This document shows, piece after piece, positions 15,985 to 23,080 of a stretch of DNA of 42,010 bases (within the stretch, counting starts at the first letter, position 1; every line of letters begins with the position of its first letter). A program made the position numbers and the translations under genes. Under the pieces are notes generated by a model that saw nothing but the letters and a program-made list of their open reading frames with translations, searched no databases and was not told the origin of the DNA. This DNA comes from JBBDNC01 sp040877875 (GTDB lineage: Bacteria > Bacteroidota > Rhodothermia > Balneolales > Balneolaceae): positions 1 to 42,010 of the forward strand of contig JBBDNC010000010.1 in NCBI GenBank assembly GCA_040877875.1, in the 5' to 3' direction.

Positions 15985-16002
15985 GTCAACCATACTTATG
16001 CG
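15985..16002 (+). repeat. Inverted repeat, left arm (flanks receptor gene)
   Basis: The 18-mer gtcaaccatacttatgcg is a perfect reverse complement of 18882-18899. Similarity continues inward for about 25 bases with mostly transition differences (ggcggctggcgg against the ccggccggtg type) and outward through a ttgac...taaaat stretch. The arms face outwards from the receptor gene. Confidence 0.7.
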
Positions 16003-16185
16003 AGACTTTGGCGGCTGGCGGATTCTTTTCGCATCACGTGAAAAAAATGAGTCCTCCCGGCTGTTTTAAAAAAATAGTCGCGTAACAATGGCTATGCTCC
16101 TGTTTTTTCATTGCCAGGAGAAAAAACCCCTGCGACAACATATAGTTGATACGACACTCATCAATTTTAAAAATTCAATCTGTAT

Positions 16186-16347
16186 GAAGGCTTTGAAAAA
16201 CCAGGGGTTTTGTTCAAGATCAAAACCTGAGTGAATTTGAAACCGTAGCTTATTAGCTATAAGTGAGGATTTCAAATTCACGAAAATGCCGAGATTGGGC
16301 AAAACAACGCTCATTTTTTGAACACGCAGTGATTTTGCAAAGCCTTC
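16186..16347. repeat. Nested inverted-repeat element
   Basis: The outer arms are gaaggctttg (16186-16195) and caaagccttc (16338-16347). The inner arms are a perfect 12-mer, gtgaatttgaaa (16231-16242) and tttcaaattcac (16270-16281). Between them is tagct-tatt-agcta (16246-16259). The whole could fold as a long hairpin in RNA or be two diverged copies of a repeat in opposite orientation. It ends 80 bases before the receptor start. Confidence 0.6.
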
Positions 16348-16426
16348 TGTATCACAATTAGATAATACGATTCCCCTCGCTGTATCTAACCCGTGATATG
16401 GAATTGAGCTAAACCCATTTAAAATC

Positions 16427-18709
16427 ATGCATTTAAAAAAAATATTCCCTTTGATAATCGGTCTATTTTCACTTATTACCTCTTTAAATACTGTTTTGGC
16501 ACAACATCGTTATATGGGTATTCTATTAGACCCATCAACCGAAAAACCTTTGGCGGGTGCTCACTTGCATCAGGCTAATGGAGGCCGTACCACTATTTCG
16601 AATACAAATGGAGAATTCAGTTTTACATCTGAAGCCGAATCCCTGACACTTCACATTACTCATGTGGGATATAAAAGCAAAAACGTAAAACTAACAGTCG
16701 AGGACATCGCCAATAAACCGGCTGTTATTTATTTGCAAAAATCAACGGAGAGCCTGAGCCCGGTCACAGTGCTTACAAGAAAAGTGTCCATACAGCCTGA
16801 CCAATATTTGGATATACTCTCAACTGTCAATCTTTCACATGACGCCGGACAATTTCTCAAGGAATCGCCCAATATTTCGGGAATTCGCAAAGGTGGCGGT
16901 TTCGGCGTTGATCCCGTTTTACGAGGTTTCCAAAAGAATCAGTTAATAGTAGAGATGGACGGAGTCCTTCAAACACAAGGGGCGTGCCCCAACCGAATGG
17001 ACCCGCCGGTTTCGCACATCCAAATGGAACATATCGAAGAGGTTGAAATTCTAAAGGGTCCCTATGCACTCAAACATGGCCCTTCGTTTGGGGGTATCAT
17101 CAATTTTAAATCAAAACAACCTGATTTTTACAGAAGCCCCGCCCTCTCGAGTTACTTTACTGCAGGTTATGAAAGCAACATCCATCGCCAGCGCTATGCA
17201 GGTGGCATTAAAAAAGAGGGCGGCAGGTGGACAACCCACATTTTTGGGGCTTTTATATCCACCGGGAACTATCACGACGGTAACGGTAATAGCGTCAACG
17301 CCGGGATGTCAAATGCAGAATATACCCTGGAGACATCCGTGCAATTAAACGATACCAACATCCTGAAAGCCAAACTGAGCCAGAATTTTGTCCGGGATGT
17401 GGATTACCCGGCGCTGATGATGGATATGCGGGAAGATGCTATTACCAATACGACGCTTACATATACCCACAGTCATTTAAACGGCGGACGTTTTGAAAGT
17501 TCGCTGTTTGGTTCCTATGTAGGGCATGTCATGGATAATCTGGATCGGGAGATGGCCACGATGACCGAAGCCGTTACTGATTTATCAACTGAAACCTATG
17601 GCTATGATCTCTCATATGTTTTACCGGTTGTATCCGGCATCTGGACTTTAGGCTCTGATGCCACGTTTCGCTCCATTGAAGGATTTCGTACCCGAGATTT
17701 CAAAAAGGGGCCTATGGCAAGACAATCTGTTGTTGATAACATCTGGCAGGGCGGCAAGCGTAATCGGTTTGGCGGCGTCATAGAATATCAGCCGAGTATC
17801 AGGGAATGGAATGTTGTAATTTCATCCCGAATCGATTACTACTCTTCCCATGCCAGCGATCCGGATCACTATTTTATACAAAGCCTGGGCGATACTGACC
17901 AGGCGTCCCTCGGATGGAGCGCAAGTGCTGGTTTTAACAAAGATCTGAGTTCCAATTGGACAACAGGTTTTTGGATTGGCCGCTCGGAGCGTTACCCGGG
18001 CATAGACGAGCTTTTTGTCAATTACCTGGCAATCGGTATGGATCCATATGAATATGTTGGGAATCCCCGGCTTCACCCCGAAACTAATCACCAGATCGAT
18101 GCAATGCTTAACTACTCCACTACGGCTATCAGCATAGAAACTTCGCTGTTTTTCAGCTACCTGACCGATTATATCAGTGCGGCGGTTCGGGCCGACCTGG
18201 ATCCCAAACAAGAGGGAACCCCAGGCGTTAAGCAGTTTATAAATGTGGATGAAGCGGTCTTGTACGGCTTTGAGTGGACCCTGAAAAACAGCGGCCGGGA
18301 CAAGCTGGGATATAACTTATCTACAGCCTATACCATTGGACACAATTTGACGACAGATGAAGATCTTCCACAGATTCCCGCTTATGAAGCCAACCTCAAG
18401 ATTGATTATCGATTCCTTAATAATAAATTGATTCCCCAGCTCCATCTGCGCGGAGTGGCCGATCAGGACAGAGTAGCCGAGTCGTTTGATGAACAGGTTA
18501 CCGACGGTTACCTGCTTATAAACTTTAAACTTAGCTCTCAGTTGGGCAGGGGCTTCATGCTTTCGGCAGGGATCCATAACCTGTTTGATAGTACTTATCA
18601 CGAGCACCTTAACAGAAGCCTGCAGGGTTCAACCCTGCCGCTCAACGATCCCGGCCGAAGCCTGTTTATAGAAATAAAATGGAGTGGGGAGTTGTTAAAA
18701 TTGCATTAA
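16427..18709 (+). CDS. TonB-dependent receptor, probable copper importer (OprC/NosA-like)
   Basis: Outer-membrane beta-barrel transporter of 760 residues. A signal peptide (1-25, ending VLA-Q) is followed by a CarboxypepD-reg-like domain (about 27-105), a plug domain (about 110-235) and the barrel. The plug contains ACPNRMDPP, giving C187-x3-M191. An external-loop segment GHVMDN gives H367-x-M369. OprC of Pseudomonas binds copper through exactly a CxxxM plus HxM site, so copper uptake is the favoured role. The C-terminus ends in hydrophobic alternation and LH rather than F, a small departure. A strong terminator follows at 18755. Cargo remains a prediction. Confidence 0.85.
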   Translation: MHLKKIFPLIIGLFSLITSLNTVLAQHRYMGILLDPSTEKPLAGAHLHQANGGRTTISNTNGEFSFTSEAESLTLHITHVGYKSKNVKLTVEDIANKPAVIYLQKSTESLSPVTVLTRKVSIQPDQYLDILSTVNLSHDAGQFLKESPNISGIRKGGGFGVDPVLRGFQKNQLIVEMDGVLQTQGACPNRMDPPVSHIQMEHIEEVEILKGPYALKHGPSFGGIINFKSKQPDFYRSPALSSYFTAGYESNIHRQRYAGGIKKEGGRWTTHIFGAFISTGNYHDGNGNSVNAGMSNAEYTLETSVQLNDTNILKAKLSQNFVRDVDYPALMMDMREDAITNTTLTYTHSHLNGGRFESSLFGSYVGHVMDNLDREMATMTEAVTDLSTETYGYDLSYVLPVVSGIWTLGSDATFRSIEGFRTRDFKKGPMARQSVVDNIWQGGKRNRFGGVIEYQPSIREWNVVISSRIDYYSSHASDPDHYFIQSLGDTDQASLGWSASAGFNKDLSSNWTTGFWIGRSERYPGIDELFVNYLAIGMDPYEYVGNPRLHPETNHQIDAMLNYSTTAISIETSLFFSYLTDYISAAVRADLDPKQEGTPGVKQFINVDEAVLYGFEWTLKNSGRDKLGYNLSTAYTIGHNLTTDEDLPQIPAYEANLKIDYRFLNNKLIPQLHLRGVADQDRVAESFDEQVTDGYLLINFKLSSQLGRGFMLSAGIHNLFDSTYHEHLNRSLQGSTLPLNDPGRSLFIEIKWSGELLKLH

Positions 18710-18754
18710 ACTTGAAATGTCTTGCCTGTAAAATTCAATTTCCTCTATTCTGAA

Positions 18755-18794
18755 AAAGCTCCTATTTTGGCAATAAATGCAAAATAGGAGCTTT
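18755..18794 (+). terminator. Rho-independent terminator after the receptor gene
   Basis: Perfect 15-bp stem aaagctcctattttg (18755-18769) / caaaataggagcttt (18780-18794) with a 10-base loop, followed by attatg. The stem ends in A/T pairs on both sides, so it may work in both directions. It closes the receptor transcription unit and insulates the rsbW-sigma locus. Confidence 0.85.
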
Positions 18795-18881
18795 ATTATG
18801 TGAACGAATCCTGAACCGGTTTGTTTTCATTAAGGACTTCGGAAAGACACATGAACAGGGATTCACCGGCCGGTGGAGCCC

Positions 18882-18899
18882 CGCATAAGTATGGTTGAC
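18882..18899 (-). repeat. Inverted repeat, right arm
   Basis: Reverse complement of 15985-16002. On the plus strand it reads cgcataagtatggttgac and runs into a ttgact...taaaat stretch 60 bases upstream of the rsbW-like start, so it could double as promoter sequence for that locus. Nothing else is seen in 18800-18953. Confidence 0.65.
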
Positions 18900-18953
18900 T
18901 CGACATTAAAATAACAATTGCCATTCATCTCGTGATCCGTTTAACTTAAAAAT

Positions 18954-19355
18954 ATGCCTCAGTCCTACTCACTTAATTTAAGATCGGAATTCCGGGAAGT
19001 TGAAAAAGTTCCGGATTTTATCGAGAAAATCGATCGTCAACTAAATTTGGACGAAGACCTGAAAAACCGAATGATGCTGGCTCTGAGTGAAGCCGTAACA
19101 AATGCAATTGTTCATGGAAACCAGGAGAATCGTGAAAAAAAAGTTTTCATAAAGGTTGAGGTTCGAAAAGATTCGGCGATTATGACAGTTGAAGATCAGG
19201 GACCGGGATTCGATCCGGAAGAAGTGCCAGATCCAATCCAACCGGAAAACCTCCTGCAACCCGGCGGACGGGGACTTTACCTGATGGAGGAATCTGCCGA
19301 TAAAGTAGAATATAACCGGGACGGGACGTTGGTAACACTCCTGTTCAATCGGTAA
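18954..19355 (+). CDS. RsbW-like serine kinase / anti-sigma (HATPase)
   Basis: A 133-residue GHKL-fold protein of the RsbW/SpoIIAB type. It has an N box with E46, N50 and H54 (LALSEAVTNAIVHGN), a G1 box DQGPGFDP (81-88), and a G2 box GGRGLYLM (104-111). Family members bind and silence a sigma factor, or phosphorylate an STAS-domain antagonist. No STAS anti-anti-sigma gene is adjacent, so the partner may be encoded elsewhere, or this protein may act directly on the sigma factor 31 bases downstream. It is the first gene of the plus-strand signalling locus. Confidence 0.88.
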   Translation: MPQSYSLNLRSEFREVEKVPDFIEKIDRQLNLDEDLKNRMMLALSEAVTNAIVHGNQENREKKVFIKVEVRKDSAIMTVEDQGPGFDPEEVPDPIQPENLLQPGGRGLYLMEESADKVEYNRDGTLVTLLFNR

Positions 19356-19386
19356 TGAACGATTAAATGACGTATTCACATTTTAT

Positions 19387-19989
19387 ATGTCACCCTATCT
19401 TGCTATTCAGTTTTCAATATTAATGCTTGCAGCCGGAAGGAATGAGCTGGATAAAAAGGATGAGGAAGAACTATATGCCGCGATCAAAGAGGGGGATCCG
19501 TCTGCGTTCAAGAAATTTTTCGATATACATTTTGATTCTCTTCATGCCTTCCTGACAAGCCATAAGGTACGCCCGGACATTGCAGACGATTTGATCCAAA
19601 CGGCCTTTGTTTACATCTGGGAGAATCGCTCACAAATTAAGCCGGGTTTATCTCTTAAATCCTATTTGTATCGGATCGCCTATACCCGAATGCTTAATCA
19701 TTTCAAGTCTGCAAAAAAGATGAGTTTGCTCGAACCCGATGCTCAAACCGGAGACCATAATCCGGCAGACAAAATGGAGTATCGGGATTTAAAATCCTCA
19801 CTGGATCAGGCTGTTGAACAATTGCCGGAAAAACGCAGAATCGTATTTACAAGTTGTTTTATTCGCGAACTGACCTACAGGGAAACAGCCGAGATTTTAG
19901 ACATAAGCATTAAAACCGTAGAAACTCATATGGCATTGGCACTCAGAGATATCCGAAGTGCTTTAAAACAATTCCATGAATTTAATTAA
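19387..19989 (+). CDS. ECF-type RNA polymerase sigma factor
   Basis: Sigma-70 family protein of 200 residues. Region 2 runs from about 25 to 105 (GDPSAFKKFFDIHFDSLHAFL, DDLIQTAFVYIWENR, LKSYLYRIAYTRMLNHFKS). Region 4 covers about 140-195 and includes a helix-turn-helix (TYRETAEILDISIKTVETHMALALRDIRSAL). The N-terminal MSPYLAIQFSIL is hydrophobic and unlike the family, so M13 at 19423 is an equally good start. Its neighbours are an RsbW-like protein upstream and a FecR anti-sigma plus receptor downstream, as in FecI-type systems. Target promoters are unknown. Confidence 0.92.
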   Translation: MSPYLAIQFSILMLAAGRNELDKKDEEELYAAIKEGDPSAFKKFFDIHFDSLHAFLTSHKVRPDIADDLIQTAFVYIWENRSQIKPGLSLKSYLYRIAYTRMLNHFKSAKKMSLLEPDAQTGDHNPADKMEYRDLKSSLDQAVEQLPEKRRIVFTSCFIRELTYRETAEILDISIKTVETHMALALRDIRSALKQFHEFN

Positions 19990-20058
19990 ACGTTAAGGGT
20001 AAGCCCCCTTCAGAGTTGTATTAGAAGTGAAAATGAATCTGAACAACCTGTTAAAACT

Positions 20059-22030
20059 ATGAGAACTTCACAAAACCTGCTATTCAACTTGCGACTCACC
20101 GGAATCTACCTGGCATGCCTGATCATTATTTCAGGATGCTCCATAGATGCCCTTGAAACTTCCTCTGAACAACTGTCGGACGAGGAACTGGAAATCGCCA
20201 GTCAAATTGTCGGCGAATCCTTGTCTGACCAGGAAGATGGGATATTTTCTAGTCTGAACGACGCCTTTATCATTCCCTCTGATGGGAGTTTCACTACACA
20301 GTCGGCCGAAACAGGAGAGGCGATCTCCCTGCTGAAAAATATCTCGCTGAGCACCAATGAGAATAGCGGCCATGGTAATGAGAACGACTACAGCTATACC
20401 TATAACACTGAATCGGGCACTCATGAAGTGTCTTTTAGCAGAGATATCCAGAATGGAAACATCTCGAAAAACACCACGGTCAATCTAACATATATCTATC
20501 TCAATGCGGATGGCGGCTTTATTAATAATCCTGAAGTGGATCAGGACCGAATCGAAACGATTGATTATTCCGCTGAACGGTCGGGCTCTATCAAAACAAC
20601 CCGAAAAAGTTCTTCTTATCAAAGAACCGACCAATTTCTTATCGACAGATTATCATCCGGAACAAATGCCATAACTATAGATGGCTCCCACTCGGGAAGC
20701 GGAACTTTTGAAGTAACGAATAAAAATGGAAATATCGTCACACGTGAGTATACGCTGACCGTTGATTTTTTGGATGTTACGATTAACAGTGAATCGATTT
20801 CCGTTAGTAAAACTCTCCGAAAAGGAGTAACGGGTGCTCTTGCATATGAAATGGTCATTAACCGGATTGTAAACGGCGACGAGAGCACGAAAACGGTTAA
20901 CGGCACGATCGAATTTACGGGCGACGGAACCGCACTTCTTAAATTCAGCGATGCCCTGGATGATTTTCGTATTAATATAGAAGACGGCGACGTTTTTGAA
21001 GATGATGAGTTTGAAGGTTTCATACGTACCGTTGACCTTGAAAACAGCACTTTTACCCTTTATAATGACGATGTAATCGGAATCAATTCCGATACCGAAA
21101 TCAACAGCGATAGTGACCTTTCAACCCTCCAGGAAGTTCAGGAAATCCTGGACCGGGATATACGGGTTGAGGCCGAAGGAAATATTACACAGGACCCGGA
21201 TGGAAACCTCGTGGCGACACAGGTTAAATTTGAATATGAGGAGGAAGATCTTGAATTCGAGGGCCTGGTAACTTCAGTAAACCTTGAAGAAGGATCCTTT
21301 ACCCTGGAAAATGGTTCTGCCTATTACATCACCGGGGAATCTGACATTGCTGACGATGAAGACTTCTCCTCTCTCGAAGAGGTTGAAACTGCCCTGAACA
21401 ATGACACCCAGGTAAAAGCCGAAGGGGAATTTACTCCGGGTGATGACGACAGACAAGTAGTGCTCAGCGTAGAATTTGAAATTGAGGAAGAAAAAGAAGA
21501 AGAGGAATTCGAAGGAATCGTCCAGTCGGTCCATCACAGTCTTCGCTCATTTGATCTGGAAGACGGGCGAACGATTCAAATCTCGGGACGCACTGAGATC
21601 GAAGGAGACTTGGGATCTATGGAAGAGGTGCTTGAAGCCCTTGAAGAAGGATTCCGCGTAGTAGCTGAAGGTAAATACTTCGGTGGAAATTCTAACGGCA
21701 GGCTTGTCGCTACGGAAATTGAATTTGAAGCCGAAGAACAAGACGACGATGGTGATGAAGGTGACGATGACGACGAAGAGGAACCCGAAGAGCATGACTT
21801 CGAGGGAANNNNNNNNNNNNNNNNNNNNNNNNNNNNNNNNNNNNNNNNNNNNNNNNNNNNNNNNNNNNNNNNNNNNNNNNNNNNNNNNNNNNNNNNNNNN
21901 NNNNNNNNAAGAACAAGACGATGATGGAGATGAAGGTGACGATGACGAAGACGACGAAGAGGACGATGATGATGACGAAGACGATGAAGAGGACGATGAC
22001 GATGACGACGATGACGACGATGACGATTAA
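20059..22030 (+). CDS. DUF5666-repeat lipoprotein with poly-acidic tail (contains scaffold gap)
   Basis: Secreted lipoprotein (signal with lipobox IISGC, lipid Cys at residue 27). A unique region of about 290 residues, rich in Ser/Thr/Asn strands, is followed by tandem DUF5666 units that start at FEG: residues 318, 400, 484 and 581. Each unit reads FEGxVxSVxLExxxFTLxxG and ends near VxAEG...LVAxxVxFE. The fourth unit is lost in the 100-N gap. The C-terminal tail is almost pure Asp/Glu (about 39 residues) up to a TAA at 22028. With 100 N the two sides are out of frame, but a true gap length divisible by 3 restores one gene. Function unknown; an extracellular acidic tail suggests cation binding. 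Confidence 0.8.
21809..21908. other. Scaffold gap inside DUF5666 repeats
   Basis: Exactly 100 N. The sequence on the right (aagaacaagacgatgatgg and onward) is nearly the same as 21736-21790 on the left, so the gap sits within repeated DNA. By comparison with the preceding unit about 216 bases should be missing, which is also a multiple of 3 as the frame requires. Confidence 0.85.
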
Positions 22031-22048
22031 ATAATCATTAGGTTCTCA

Positions 22049-22083
22049 AATGGAAGTGAAGCATGAACTGTTTCACTTCCATT
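22049..22083 (+). terminator. Terminator between lipoprotein and fecR genes
   Basis: A 12-bp perfect stem aatggaagtgaa (22049-22060) / ttcacttccatt (22072-22083) with an 11-base loop, followed by the AT-rich attttatatttatata. It lies 18 bases after the lipoprotein stop and 31 bases before the FecR start, so it probably reduces readthrough from the highly expressed lipoprotein into the regulator and receptor genes. Confidence 0.75.
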
Positions 22084-22114
22084 ATTTTATATTTATATAT
22101 ATCCGCTGACGTTC

Positions 22115-23080
22115 ATGGACGATCCGAATAACATATCAAACTCAAATTCAAAGCTGGCAAAAAGAATAGGCGAACAGCTCAGGAAAGGACACCCTCTTAC
22201 CGAACTGGATGAACCTGAACTCAAGTCCCTTCTCGAATATAAAAGCCAAATAACCGACGAAACCAAAGCGCCATCCGCTGCAAATAAAGAAGCTGTCTGG
22301 AATGAAATTCAATCAGGGATTCAACCGGCCCAGGCACCCCGGACTTTCACCCGGCCTTCATACAGGAAGGTCATGTGGGCTGTTGCCGCTTCAATTCTCA
22401 TAGCCCTGTTAAGTTCCCTGTTTCTCTTCCGGCAATCAGACGAGCTTGAAATCATTGCTCAAAGCCATTCCGAGATTGAAACCATCCTGTTAGAAGACAA
22501 GAGTGAAGTTACACTACGCCCCCATTCAACTCTTTATCAACAATCCAATAACTCAGGCTCACGGCTGTACAAACTGGAAGGAGAAGGGTATTTTGTTGTA
22601 TCGGATAATCCCGACAGAATTTTTTCCGTACAGGCGGGCGAAGGGGTAGTGGAGGTGCTGGGAACAAGGTTTAACCTGCGTGAGTGGGGCAGCCAAACGG
22701 AAGTATTTCTTGAAGAAGGAAGTATTCGTTTGTCCCTGTCCGACCGGTCAGAAGAAGTCGTGCTGTCTCCCGGCCAAAAATCCGCTATTTTACCGAACCG
22801 GCAAATTGCAATCCCGACAGAAGCTGACACCGATGAAATCACCGGATGGAGGAATCAGAAACTGGTCTTCCAAAACCGTAAAGCGGAGGAATTGTTCAAT
22901 GAACTTGAATATCATTTTAACATTCAAATTACAGCACCCCGGGAAGTTATGGAAGAACGGTTGGGTGGGGCAATTTCGCTGGAAGAACTGGATCATTGCC
23001 TGAATGATCTGGAAACCGTATTAAATGGAGAATTTATTGCTTCAGGATCTAACCAGTATCGATTTGTTTCACAAGAATAA
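22115..23080 (+). CDS. FecR-family anti-sigma factor
   Basis: A 321-residue inner-membrane regulator. A cytoplasmic N-terminal part of about 85 residues carries the sigma-interacting helices. One membrane helix (VMWAVAASILIALLSSLFLF, 86-105) is followed by a periplasmic FecR domain (about 115-210, with LEGEGYFVV and GVVEVLGTRFNLRE) and a C-terminal DUF4974 domain (about 245-318, LVFQNRKAEELFNELEYHFNIQI). It should hold the ECF sigma factor inactive until the STN domain of the receptor signals. The receptor gene begins 56 bases before this one ends. Confidence 0.92.
   Translation: MDDPNNISNSNSKLAKRIGEQLRKGHPLTELDEPELKSLLEYKSQITDETKAPSAANKEAVWNEIQSGIQPAQAPRTFTRPSYRKVMWAVAASILIALLSSLFLFRQSDELEIIAQSHSEIETILLEDKSEVTLRPHSTLYQQSNNSGSRLYKLEGEGYFVVSDNPDRIFSVQAGEGVVEVLGTRFNLREWGSQTEVFLEEGSIRLSLSDRSEEVVLSPGQKSAILPNRQIAIPTEADTDEITGWRNQKLVFQNRKAEELFNELEYHFNIQITAPREVMEERLGGAISLEELDHCLNDLETVLNGEFIASGSNQYRFVSQE

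Larger units (their letters stand above)
15963..16426. other. Spacer upstream of the copper-type receptor with repeats
   Basis: This 464-base stretch holds the left arm of the inverted repeat (15985-16002), a small hairpin around 16095-16124 (ctcctg/caggag), and a nested inverted-repeat block (16186-16347). An open frame on the minus strand (16108-16428) runs through the repeat block but shows no family resemblance and is not called as a gene. Confidence 0.5.

Noticed and set aside
16108..16428. 106-codon minus-strand frame upstream of the receptor
   Set aside because: It runs through the nested inverted repeats, overlaps the receptor start, and has no family resemblance; better explained as a repeat element.
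20059..22030. Two separate genes on either side of the gap at 21809
   Set aside because: The frame change depends only on the arbitrary 100-N length; repeat comparison supports one continuous lipoprotein gene.
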